From an uncultured Clostridia bacterium (lineage in GTDB: Bacteria; Bacillota; Clostridia; Oscillospirales; Ruminococcaceae), in contig CANQKD010000001.1 in assembly GCA_947624375.1 (NCBI GenBank), forward strand, positions 234,902-298,901: DNA of 64,000 bases. Direction: 5' to 3'. The notes below the pieces were generated by a model. That model worked only from the letters and a program-made list of their open reading frames with translations, ran no database searches and had not been told where the DNA came from. Each line of letters begins with the position of its first letter. Positions within the stretch are counted from its first letter, which is position 1. This document shows positions 34,290 through 44,705 of the stretch, in pieces. The translations under genes were made by a program, and so were the position numbers.

Positions 34290-35135
34290 TCACTTCCTTT
34301 GCCTCAGCTGACGTTTTATACTGTTTTTAAAAACACCTCTGAATGTGGCGGCAAGCGCTCTGACTGCTGATATTTCAAACTTTTCGTGCTTTTTCAGCAC
34401 ATAGTACACCGCATACAGCGATGAGAGCCAGAAGCCCAGAATATATCTGGTAGTTGCTCCGCGCTGCTCAAAAAAGTCTTCATCAAAGCCGCAAAACCAC
34501 GTGGAATCTGTTCTTTGCACACAGGCTATCTCAAACGGTACATAGTATATTTTAAGCCCTGCCCTTTCGCAGTCAAGCAGAAATTTCAGCTCTTCCTGCG
34601 CGCCGTTGCCGCTGCCTGCGCCCAAAAGCTCGTCAAACCTCACGCCGCTTTTAAGCAGCGAGCTTCTTCTGAACGATATCTGCCAGGAAGCCACATGCAT
34701 GGTCTTAGGGAATTTAAGCCGCATTATCTTATCGGGGAAAGTCTGTGGCTTGTCCGCAACGCTGCCGCCATCATCGGTAACTTTAAAGATGATAATATCA
34801 GCCTGAGGCAGCATATTGTAGGCGCGGCATATCTTTTGACGATAGTTTTTACAGAATATCTCGTCGTCATCAGAAAGCATACATATATCAGCCGAAGCCT
34901 TGTCTATAGCAATATTGCGGCTTTTGGTAAGACCTCGCCCGGGAACGCTGTACATTTCAGCGCTGCCGAAAGGTGTTTTCATGCTGTCTGAAGCATTCGT
35001 ATCACACTGATTTATAACTACCGCGCTGCCGGTTATGCCCAAAGCACCAACAATGCTCATATCCTTCTGATACATACAGGAAACCAGTATCTGCACCGAC
35101 AAAGGCTTATTATTACAATTAAGAATAAAAAACAT
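34290..35135 (-). CDS. Family 2-like glycosyltransferase, first gene of the glycan operon
   Basis: About 281 residues with a GT-A fold. The segment LSVQILVSCMYQKDMSIV is a recognisable N-terminus of this subgroup, followed by GLTKSRNIAIDKASADICMLSDDDEIF, in which SDDD is the metal-binding motif, and by ASWQISFRRSSLL and GAGSGNGAQEELKFLLDCERAG. The exact start is doubtful: GTG at 35138 and ATG at 35135 are both very near AAAGG. It ends with a short basic, partly hydrophobic tail (FWLSSLYAVYYVLKKHEK) that may associate with membrane. It follows the operon promoter at 35187-35215. Confidence 0.82.
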   Translation of the reverse strand: MFFILNCNNKPLSVQILVSCMYQKDMSIVGALGITGSAVVINQCDTNASDSMKTPFGSAEMYSVPGRGLTKSRNIAIDKASADICMLSDDDEIFCKNYRQKICRAYNMLPQADIIIFKVTDDGGSVADKPQTFPDKIMRLKFPKTMHVASWQISFRRSSLLKSGVRFDELLGAGSGNGAQEELKFLLDCERAGLKIYYVPFEIACVQRTDSTWFCGFDEDFFEQRGATTRYILGFWLSSLYAVYYVLKKHEKFEISAVRALAATFRGVFKNSIKRQLRQRK

Positions 35136-35186
35136 CACCTTTCACAGAATCGTCAAACAGACACACTTACCGAGTATATATTATTT

Positions 35187-35215
35187 ATTTTACCATATTG
35201 TCGGTTTTATGTCAA
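35187..35215 (-). promoter_or_regulatory. Promoter of the galactofuran glycan operon
   Basis: Minus-strand TTGACA (35210-35215) and TAAAAT (35187-35192), 17-base spacer, about 50 bases before the first gene. Confidence 0.75.
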
Positions 35216-35301
35216 GCAAATCGACCTAATTCCTGCCAATTCGTTATTTGGCGTAAAAAAGTGCTGATAAACCGAAAGTAATTGTACAATTTTATAAAAA
35301 A

Positions 35302-35325
35302 GCCGTACAGAAAAAACTGCACGGC
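35302..35325 (-). terminator. Terminator of the DAHP synthase gene
   Basis: GCCGTACAG / CTGCACGGC stem with one mismatch and a T run on the minus strand (TTTTTTATAAAATTG), 25 bases after the stop. Confidence 0.75.
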
Positions 35326-35350
35326 ATTAAAAATTTTACGCTGTTTGGTC

Positions 35351-36367
35351 TCAGACTATCTTCTTGCCTTCAAATTCAACGCGCTTTTTCAGATCTTTCA
35401 TAAGGTCGTCAAACTGCTTGGGGTCAAGCGACTGATCGCCGTCGCACCATGCTTTGGCAGGGTCATTATGCACTTCTACCATGATACCGTCAGCACCCGC
35501 AGGTACGGCGGTCTTAGCAAGGGTGGGCACCATCCACGAAAGACCTGTGGCATGACTGGGGTCTACTATCACCGGCAGGTGCGTCAGCTTTTTAAGCATG
35601 GGAACAGCTGAAATATCGAGGGTATTTCTTGTTTTGGTCTCAAACGTTCTTATGCCCCTCTCGCAGAGGATAACGTTGTTGTTGCCGCCTGCCATTATAT
35701 ATTCTGCGCTCATAAGCCACTCCTGAATAGTGTTGGCAAGACCTCTTTTGAGAAGAATAGGCTTATCGCACTTGCCGAGCTCTTTGAGCAGATTGAAGTT
35801 CTGCATATTTCTCGCGCCAACCTGAATAACGTCAACATCGGCAAACATATCAAGCGTGTTTATATCCATTATCTCGGTAACTACCGGCAGACCGACTTCC
35901 TTTTTGGCAAGAAGCAGAAGCTCCAGTCCCCTGCCCTCGAGCCCTTGGAAAGAATACGGCGAAGTACGCGGTTTGAATGCGCCGCCGCGAAGAAGCGTTG
36001 CACCGCTCGCCTTTACGTCTCTTGCTACCTCGGTCATCTGCTCCTCGGTCTCGACCGAGCAAGGCCCTGCGATAACGCTGAAAGTGCCCTCGCCTATCTT
36101 TGTCTTGCCCGAAATATCAACTATAGTATCCATCGGGTGGAATTTGCGGTTTGCAGCCTTATAAGGCTCTGAAATTCTCTTTACGTCCTCTACAAAAGGC
36201 AAAGCCTGTATAGTGCCTATATCCAGCCTTGAAGTATCGCCTACAAGACCGATTATAGTGGTGTGTTCGCCAGCGCTTATATGTGTTTGCAGACCATCGC
36301 TGTGCAGCTTTTCTACAAAGCTGTCAACGTCCTCCTGCTTTGTCGCGTTGTTAAGTACGATTATCAT
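35351..36367 (-). CDS. aroF: 3-deoxy-7-phosphoheptulonate (DAHP) synthase
   Basis: A 338-residue enzyme condensing phosphoenolpyruvate and erythrose 4-phosphate, the first step of aromatic amino acid synthesis. It is the type I-beta form with an N-terminal ferredoxin-like regulatory domain (about 1-70, [17 protein letters not shown]) seen in Thermotoga enzymes, then the barrel with [38 protein letters not shown], and the metal-binding IVDPSHATG. It stands alone behind its own promoter; no other shikimate gene is in the window. The N-terminal domain usually confers inhibition by Tyr or Phe. Length is normal. Confidence 0.96.
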   Translation of the reverse strand: MIIVLNNATKQEDVDSFVEKLHSDGLQTHISAGEHTTIIGLVGDTSRLDIGTIQALPFVEDVKRISEPYKAANRKFHPMDTIVDISGKTKIGEGTFSVIAGPCSVETEEQMTEVARDVKASGATLLRGGAFKPRTSPYSFQGLEGRGLELLLLAKKEVGLPVVTEIMDINTLDMFADVDVIQVGARNMQNFNLLKELGKCDKPILLKRGLANTIQEWLMSAEYIMAGGNNNVILCERGIRTFETKTRNTLDISAVPMLKKLTHLPVIVDPSHATGLSWMVPTLAKTAVPAGADGIMVEVHNDPAKAWCDGDQSLDPKQFDDLMKDLKKRVEFEGKKIV

Positions 36368-36422
36368 ATCATCATGACCTTTCTTTGAAATATTTTAGCG
36401 CTTTTAAGCTTTTATGTATTAA

Positions 36423-36451
36423 AGTATACACCCGTTTTGCCCGTTTGTCAA
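36423..36451 (-). promoter_or_regulatory. Promoter of the DAHP synthase gene
   Basis: Minus-strand TTGACA (36446-36451) and TATACT (36423-36428), 17-base spacer. Confidence 0.78.
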
Positions 36452-36502
36452 GGGCTTTTGAGCATTTTAAGCAGTTTACACAATTTTTTATCAACCAACA
36501 TA

Positions 36503-36532
36503 TTGACAGTTCGCGTTTTTGTATAGTATAAT
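36503..36532 (+). promoter_or_regulatory. Promoter of pyruvate kinase
   Basis: TTGACA (36503-36508) and TATAAT (36527-36532), 18-base spacer, about 41 bases before the ATG. Confidence 0.78.
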
Positions 36533-36573
36533 AATACTTGAAATAAAGATATTAAATGATAGGAGCGTTTGAC

Positions 36574-38007
36574 ATGAGAAAAACCAAGATAGTTTGCACC
36601 ATAGGTCCGGCGACAGACAGCGATGACATTCTGCGCGAGCTTATGAAAGCAGGAATGAACGTTGCGAGGTTCAACTTTTCACACTCAAATTACGAGGAGC
36701 ATGAGCGGAGGTTTCATCAGATAGTGAAGCTGCGAGAGGAGCTGAAGCTGCCTATAGCCACTCTGCTGGACACAAAAGGACCTGAGATACGCCTGAAGAC
36801 ATTCAAGGACAACAAGCCCGTTGAGATACATGACGGCGACCTTTTCACGCTGACTACCGAGGACGTTGAGGGCACGGCGGAGAAATGCTCTATAACCTTT
36901 ATGGGGCTGCCGAAAGACGTAAAACCGGGCAACAAGATACTTATAAACGACGGCGTTATTGACCTTACAGTAGAGAAGATAAGCGGCTGCGAGATAATTT
37001 GCAGGGTAATTCACGGCGGTCTGGTATCAAACAACAAGGGTGTCAACGTGCCGGGCGTTATGCTGTCAATGCCGTACATAAGCGACAAGGACATGAAAGA
37101 CCTGCAATTCGGCGCAAAAATGGGTTATGATTTTATTGCGGCTTCGTTTGTGCGCACGGCTGCGGATATAAACTATCTGCGCAATTTTACTCACAGCCTG
37201 GGCTGGTATGAACCGCGGATAATCGCAAAAATTGAAAATGCCGACGGTGTGAGAAACATTGACGAGATACTTCAGGCTGCTGACGGCGTTATGATAGCGC
37301 GCGGCGACATGGGCGTTGAAATACCGTTTGAGCAGATACCTGCAATACAGAAAGAGATAATCTCAAAAGCATACAACGCAGGCAAGCAGGTAATAACCGC
37401 AACGCAGATGCTTGAATCTATGATAAACAATCCGCGCCCGACAAGAGCCGAGATAACCGACGTTGCAAACGCTATATACGACGGCACATCGGCAATAATG
37501 CTATCTGGTGAGACTGCGGCAGGCTCGTTCCCTGTTGAGGCGGTAAAGACTATGGCTCTGATAGCGGAGACCACGGAGAACGACATTGACTACAAAAACA
37601 GCTTTATAAAGCGCGACCCGAACTACTCGCCCTCGGTGACCGATGCAATTTCGCACGCGACTGTTACCACCGCACACGACCTTGGCGCACACGCGATAAT
37701 CACCGTTACAAAGGGCGGCGGCACTGCGCGAATGATCTCAAAATACCGTCCGTCCTGCCCGATAATTGGCCTTACGACCGACGAGACCACCTGCCGTCAG
37801 ATGAATATGTCGTGGGGTATTATACCCTCGCTTATCTCAGAGCAGGAGAACACCGACGACCTTATAAGAAACGCACTGGAAGTATCTGTTCAGGAGGGGC
37901 TTGTAAACACCGGCGATCTTGTGGTAATTACCGCAGGCGTGCCGCTGGGCGTATCGGGCAACACAAATCTTCTTAAAGTACAGACTGTCGGCGAAGAATT
38001 TATATAA
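36574..38007 (+). CDS. pyk: Pyruvate kinase
   Basis: A 477-residue glycolytic enzyme making pyruvate and ATP from phosphoenolpyruvate and ADP. Start at 36574 has TAGGAGCG upstream; the six codons before it are not needed. Signatures: KIVCTIGPAT, MNVARFNFSHSNYEEH, LLDTKGPEIR, the active-site IIAKIENADGVRNIDEI and MIARGDMGVEIPFEQIPAIQKEI, and ATQMLESM. The C-terminal allosteric domain is present, but the additional PEP-utiliser-like domain found in Bacillus and some clostridial enzymes is absent. It is a single-gene transcript between its promoter and terminator and converges with the gatB gene. Confidence 0.97.
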   Translation: MRKTKIVCTIGPATDSDDILRELMKAGMNVARFNFSHSNYEEHERRFHQIVKLREELKLPIATLLDTKGPEIRLKTFKDNKPVEIHDGDLFTLTTEDVEGTAEKCSITFMGLPKDVKPGNKILINDGVIDLTVEKISGCEIICRVIHGGLVSNNKGVNVPGVMLSMPYISDKDMKDLQFGAKMGYDFIAASFVRTAADINYLRNFTHSLGWYEPRIIAKIENADGVRNIDEILQAADGVMIARGDMGVEIPFEQIPAIQKEIISKAYNAGKQVITATQMLESMINNPRPTRAEITDVANAIYDGTSAIMLSGETAAGSFPVEAVKTMALIAETTENDIDYKNSFIKRDPNYSPSVTDAISHATVTTAHDLGAHAIITVTKGGGTARMISKYRPSCPIIGLTTDETTCRQMNMSWGIIPSLISEQENTDDLIRNALEVSVQEGLVNTGDLVVITAGVPLGVSGNTNLLKVQTVGEEFI

Positions 38008-38013
38008 AACAAA

Positions 38014-38045
38014 ATGCCCCTGTCGGCAAAAGTGTCGGCAGGGGT
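38014..38045 (+). terminator. Terminator of pyk
   Basis: GCCCCTG / CAGGGGT arms around a GTCGGC-containing interior, followed by TGTTT. Confidence 0.7.
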
Positions 38046-38072
38046 TGTTTACTGCTATCAAAAAAGAACATA

Positions 38073-38088
38073 TGTTCCACGTGGAACA
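38073..38088. promoter_or_regulatory. Candidate parS centromere site (ParB-binding palindrome)
   Basis: TGTTCCACGTGGAACA is a perfect 16-bp palindrome that matches the parS consensus (the same sequence is a known parS in pseudomonads; the Bacillus form is TGTTTCACGTGAAACA). It lies between the pyk terminator and the stop of gatB, in the intergenic gap of convergent genes. parS sites cluster near the replication origin, so this suggests the window lies in the origin-proximal part of the chromosome. It is not followed by a T run, so a terminator role is unlikely. Confidence 0.75.
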
Positions 38089-38090
38089 AT

Positions 38091-39530
38091 TTATTCGCCA
38101 AGCTTTTTAAGTATGATCTCTTTCATCATGCCCGGGTTAGCCTTGCCCTTTGAGGCTTTCATACACTGACCCACAAGGTAGCCAAGAGCATTAGTCTTGC
38201 CGTTTTTGTAGCTTGTTACAGACGGCTCGTTTTCGGCAAGCACCTTATCTGCAAGGGCTTCCAGTTCCAAAGTATCGGAGACCTGCGCAAGACCCATATC
38301 ATCTATAAGCTGCTTTATCGGCTTATCTTCGACTACTATTATCTCAAATATCTTTTTGCCCGAAGCGGTGGAGATGGTGTTCTTCTCAATATAGCCGATA
38401 AGTTCGGTCATTTTTTCGGGGGTGAGCTTTGTTTCACCAAGCGTTTTTCCCGTTTCGTTAAGATACTTTGAAATATCGCCGAGCAGCCAGTTTGCGGCTA
38501 ATTTAGGCGATGCTCCGCCCTTTTGCGTGCACTCGTCAAAGAAGTTTGCCAGATCAACGTTCTCGGCAATAATGGTGGCATCCTGCTGCGGCAGACCCAG
38601 CTTTTGCACATAGCGAAGTATCTTCTGCGTGGGCAGCTCGGGTATCTGCGCTTTAAGCTCCTCTACCCTTTTTTCGTCTACCGAAATTGTCAGCAGGTCG
38701 GGCTCGGGGAAATAGCGGTAGTCGTGGGCATCTTCCTTAGTTCTCATCGAAACGCTGACACCCTGGGCATCGTCCCAACGGCGTGTTTCCTGAACGACTG
38801 TTTCGCCTGCCTCCAGAGCGGCTATCTGGCGTTTCTGCTCGTACTCTATTCCGCGCACGGCAGCCGAAAAGCTGTTTACGTTCTTCATCTCAGTCCTCGT
38901 GCCGAAGGGCGTACCCTTTTTATGAACAGAAACATTCACGTCGCAGCGGATAGAACCTTCCTGCATTTTACAGTCGCATATGTCAAGGTAGCTGAGTATT
39001 GATTTGAGCGTTTCAAGGTATGCTTTAGCCTCGGCGCTGCTGCGCATATCGGGCTCGGAAACTATCTCTATAAGCGGCACACCGCAGCGGTTGAGGTCAA
39101 CGAGAGAGCTGCCCTCAAAGCTTGTGGCGTGCAGGAGCTTGCCTGCATCTTCCTCAATGTGTATCCTCGTTATGCCAATACGCTTGCTCTCGCCATTTAC
39201 CAGAATATCTACATAGCCGTTCTCGCAAAGGGGTATATCTGACTGCGATATCTGGTAAGCCTTTGGCAGGTCGGGGTAGAAATAATTCTTTCTGTCCTGC
39301 TTGCACACGCGGTTTATCTTACAGTTCAGCGCGTGACCCATTTTTATTGCATAGTCTACCACACGCTCATTCAGTGTTGGCAGCGTGCCCGGAAGAGCCA
39401 TACATATAGGGCACACTTCGGTATTTACTTCTATGCCGAATTTGTTTTTGCAGGAACAGTATATTTTAGATTCGGTGCTGAGCTCTGCGTGAGTTTCAAG
39501 ACCGATAACTACTTCATATTCATCATTCAT
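38091..39530 (-). CDS. gatB: Asp-tRNA(Asn)/Glu-tRNA(Gln) amidotransferase subunit B
   Basis: A 479-residue subunit that activates the mischarged aminoacyl-tRNA with ATP and binds the tRNA through its C-terminal YqeY-like tail. Signatures: VVIGLETHAELST, CPICMALPGTLPTLN, the kinase-like LVDLNRCGVPLIEIVSEPDM and YRYFPEPDL. The start at 39530 is preferred because AGGAGA is 9 bases upstream. It is last in a ligA-gatC-gatA-gatB transcript (24 bases after gatA), an unusual but known arrangement in clostridia. Presence of GatCAB implies that Gln-tRNA or Asn-tRNA is made by transamidation. Confidence 0.97.
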   Translation of the reverse strand: MNDEYEVVIGLETHAELSTESKIYCSCKNKFGIEVNTEVCPICMALPGTLPTLNERVVDYAIKMGHALNCKINRVCKQDRKNYFYPDLPKAYQISQSDIPLCENGYVDILVNGESKRIGITRIHIEEDAGKLLHATSFEGSSLVDLNRCGVPLIEIVSEPDMRSSAEAKAYLETLKSILSYLDICDCKMQEGSIRCDVNVSVHKKGTPFGTRTEMKNVNSFSAAVRGIEYEQKRQIAALEAGETVVQETRRWDDAQGVSVSMRTKEDAHDYRYFPEPDLLTISVDEKRVEELKAQIPELPTQKILRYVQKLGLPQQDATIIAENVDLANFFDECTQKGGASPKLAANWLLGDISKYLNETGKTLGETKLTPEKMTELIGYIEKNTISTASGKKIFEIIVVEDKPIKQLIDDMGLAQVSDTLELEALADKVLAENEPSVTSYKNGKTNALGYLVGQCMKASKGKANPGMMKEIILKKLGE

Positions 39531-39554
39531 TTTAAGCACTCTCCTTTCGCGGCA

Positions 39555-41012
39555 TCAAAGCGCAGGCGCGGCAAAACCGCCGACCAGTTTTTCATACGCA
39601 TACGCAGCACCGAGAATTTTGTCCTCGCAGAAGCTGTCGCCTATAAGCTGCAAGCCCACGGGCATATTGCTTCTGTCCATACCGCACGGCAGGCTCACCG
39701 CAGGCAGACCCGCTATATTTACTGTAACGGTGCATATATCGCAGGCGTACATTTTCAGAGGGTCGTCAATATTCTGACCGATTTTGCAGGCTGTGAAAGG
39801 CGCGGTCGGGGTGGCTATAACGTCTACCTCGTTGAATGCCGCTTTGTACTCCCCTGCTATTTTCCTCTGCATAAGCTTTGCCTGCTTATAGTACGCATCA
39901 TAATAGCCCGAGCTGAGAACGAAAGTGCCGAGCATTATTCTTCTTTTTACCTCGCTGCCAAAGCCCTCGGAGCGCGTTTTTTCGTACATATCAACCAGAT
40001 CTGTGTAATCTTTTGCCCTGTAGCCGTATCTTACGCCGTCAAATCTTGCAAGGTTTGAAGAAGCCTCTGCGGAAGATATGATGTAATACGCAGGCAGAGC
40101 ATACTTAGCGGACGGCAGAGATATTTCGCACACCTTTGCGCCTGCCTTTTCAAGCTCGTGAACGGCGTTCATAACGGCAGTTTTTACATCGTCATCGATA
40201 GCCTCGCCGAAGTATTCTTTCGGTATACCTATTTTAACGCCGCTGACATCTCCCGTAAGGCTGTCGGCAATGCCGGTGTATTCTCTTATGGCAGAAGTTG
40301 CGTCCATTTTATCACGACCGCAGATAATATCCTGCACCATGGCAACGTCCTTGACGCTTTTGCCTATAGGACCTATCTGGTCTAGAGAGGAAGCGAACGC
40401 TACAAGACCGTATCTTGAAACGCTGCCGTATGTAGGTTTAAGACCTACAACGCCGCAGTTTGCAGACGGCTGACGGATAGAACCGCCCGTATCCGAGCCG
40501 AGGGCAACTATTGCTTCTCTTGCCGAAACGGCTGCGGCAGAACCGCCCGATGAACCGCCCGGCACTTTATCGAGGTCAAACGGATTGTGCGTTACATTAA
40601 AGTATGAATTTTCGGTAGAAGAACCCATGGCAAACTCGTCCATATTCAGCTTGCCGAGCAGCACCATGTCGTTCGCCTTGATCTTCTCTATAACCGTTGC
40701 ATCAAACGGCGGAACATAGTCTTCAAGCATTTTTGAGGCGCAGGTGGTCTTTATGCCCTTGGTGGAGATGTTGTCTTTTATGCCTATGGGTATGCCTGCG
40801 AGCTTTGGCAGTTTTTCGCCGCTGATACGCTTGTTATCGACCGCTTTTGCCTGCTCTAAAGCCTCTTCGGCGTTCACGGTAAGATACGCTTTTACCTTGT
40901 CGTCAACGCTTTTTATCCTGTCTATTACAGCCTGTGTCAGCTCACAGGAGCTTATCTCTTTGCTTTCAAGCTTTCGTGAAAGCTGCACCGCTGTCATTTC
41001 ATAAAATTCCAT
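39555..41012 (-). CDS. gatA: Aspartyl/glutamyl-tRNA amidotransferase subunit A
   Basis: A 485-residue amidase-signature enzyme that releases ammonia from glutamine. The Ser-cisSer-Lys catalytic triad is visible: Lys in GIKDNIS (about 79), the Ser-rich GGSSGGSAAAV loop (about 152), and Ser in GSDTGGSIRQP (about 177). Length is typical. It overlaps no neighbour; 11 bases separate it from gatC and 24 from gatB. A GGGGGCGGC stretch precedes the ATG. Confidence 0.97.
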   Translation of the reverse strand: MEFYEMTAVQLSRKLESKEISSCELTQAVIDRIKSVDDKVKAYLTVNAEEALEQAKAVDNKRISGEKLPKLAGIPIGIKDNISTKGIKTTCASKMLEDYVPPFDATVIEKIKANDMVLLGKLNMDEFAMGSSTENSYFNVTHNPFDLDKVPGGSSGGSAAAVSAREAIVALGSDTGGSIRQPSANCGVVGLKPTYGSVSRYGLVAFASSLDQIGPIGKSVKDVAMVQDIICGRDKMDATSAIREYTGIADSLTGDVSGVKIGIPKEYFGEAIDDDVKTAVMNAVHELEKAGAKVCEISLPSAKYALPAYYIISSAEASSNLARFDGVRYGYRAKDYTDLVDMYEKTRSEGFGSEVKRRIMLGTFVLSSGYYDAYYKQAKLMQRKIAGEYKAAFNEVDVIATPTAPFTACKIGQNIDDPLKMYACDICTVTVNIAGLPAVSLPCGMDRSNMPVGLQLIGDSFCEDKILGAAYAYEKLVGGFAAPAL

Positions 41013-41023
41013 ACTGCCGCCCC

Positions 41024-41293
41024 CTATTCTACCGTTTTGGGCACAACAAGGCAGCCTGCCTTTACCTGCGGTGCGTTTTGAAAAAGCTCATCACGGGTGA
41101 ATTTGCCTGTTTCAGCTATGTCTTTACGCAGCTGCATAACGTTGTTTTCGTCAATAGCCAAGTCTTCGCCCAGCTGAGGCAGGGTGTTCACCATGTCAAC
41201 TATGCCTTTCATTTCATTTTCAAACTTTGCAAACTCGTCGTCGCTTATTTTAAGGCGCGACAGCTTTGCGATATGCCTGATGTCGATATCCAT
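41024..41293 (-). CDS. gatC: Aspartyl/glutamyl-tRNA amidotransferase subunit C
   Basis: An 89-residue protein with the typical GatC start MDIDIRHIAKLSRLKISDDEFAKFENEMKGIVDMVNTL split here by the usual helix breaks, and a C-terminal extended segment that wraps around GatA/GatB. GGAGG precedes the ATG by 7 bases. It lies 17 bases after ligA and 11 before gatA. Confidence 0.95.
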   Translation of the reverse strand: MDIDIRHIAKLSRLKISDDEFAKFENEMKGIVDMVNTLPQLGEDLAIDENNVMQLRKDIAETGKFTRDELFQNAPQVKAGCLVVPKTVE

Positions 41294-41310
41294 AAAACAT
41301 TCCTCCGTGT

Positions 41311-43954
<2,644 letters not shown>

Positions 43955-44007
43955 GCTATCACCCTGTGTATAATATTCAGAGCTGTAAAAATGCGTGAAA
44001 AGACAAG

Positions 44008-44034
44008 CAAAAAGCACGCCTTTAAAGACGTGCT
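44008..44034 (-). terminator. Terminator overlapping the end of the phosphoesterase gene
   Basis: Minus-strand AGCACGTCTT / AAGGCGTGCT stem with one wobble, then TTTTTGC; it includes the stop codon of the 44022-44663 gene. Confidence 0.8.
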
Positions 44035-44663
44035 CGTTCATCGCTGTTGTTCATGGTCTTATCATAAAGGGCATCATAGTCAAAAGTGTAGGTGCGGTAG
44101 GCGTTTATTACAACGGTCTCGTTATATGTACTGAGGCGAGGGTATTTTCTGCTGTAGTTCATATGCACATGGCCGTGCACAAAATACTTCGGGCTGTATT
44201 TATCTATAAGCTCTCTGAATACCTCAAAGCCCATATGGCACATATCTTTGCCGTCGTGAAAATCAAACATCGGCGCGTGGGTGACGAGGATATCAAAGCC
44301 GCCGCTGCGCCTGAGTTTAAGCGCCAGTTTGCGAACACGCCTTTGCATTTCCTTTTCGGTGTACTGATGTTCGCCCGGGCTGTAGCGCATAGAACCGCCG
44401 AGCCCTAAGATCCTCAGCCCGTTGTGCACATATATCTTGTCTTCTATGCTGTAGCAGCCCTCGGGCGGCACTGTGGCATATCGCTCATCGTGGTTGCCGT
44501 GGACATACAAAAGCGGCGCTTTGGCAAAGGTCTCGACAAAAGACAGATAGTGCGGGTGCAGGTCGCCGCAGGCTATTATAAGCTCGATGCCCTCAAGCTG
44601 CTCGGGAGTGTAATGATCCCAGAGATAGTCGGACTCCAGATCCGACATGACCATGATCTTCAT
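44022..44663 (-). CDS. Calcineurin-like metallophosphoesterase
   Basis: A 213-residue cytosolic phosphoesterase. Motif blocks are MSDLESDYLWD (with Glu where a His is usual), CGDLHPHY, VHGNHDERYA, THAPM and VHGHVHMNYS. The first motif DLE is characteristic of a clostridial subfamily annotated only as metallophosphoesterase, in which metal binding at that position probably uses Glu. Substrate unknown; related YfcE enzymes hydrolyse phosphodiesters. It follows the BMP-domain gene by 42 bases and probably shares its transcript. GGAGAAAG precedes the ATG. Confidence 0.88.
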   Translation of the reverse strand: MKIMVMSDLESDYLWDHYTPEQLEGIELIIACGDLHPHYLSFVETFAKAPLLYVHGNHDERYATVPPEGCYSIEDKIYVHNGLRILGLGGSMRYSPGEHQYTEKEMQRRVRKLALKLRRSGGFDILVTHAPMFDFHDGKDMCHMGFEVFRELIDKYSPKYFVHGHVHMNYSRKYPRLSTYNETVVINAYRTYTFDYDALYDKTMNNSDERARL

Positions 44664-44705
44664 AACTTTCTCCTTACGTTTTTAAATTCCTGTACTGTAC
44701 TTGTA

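Noticed and set aside
34495..34508. CCACGTGGAA inside a glycosyltransferase gene as a second parS site
   Set aside because: The flanking bases break the palindrome (no TGTT or AACA ends), so it is a chance match.
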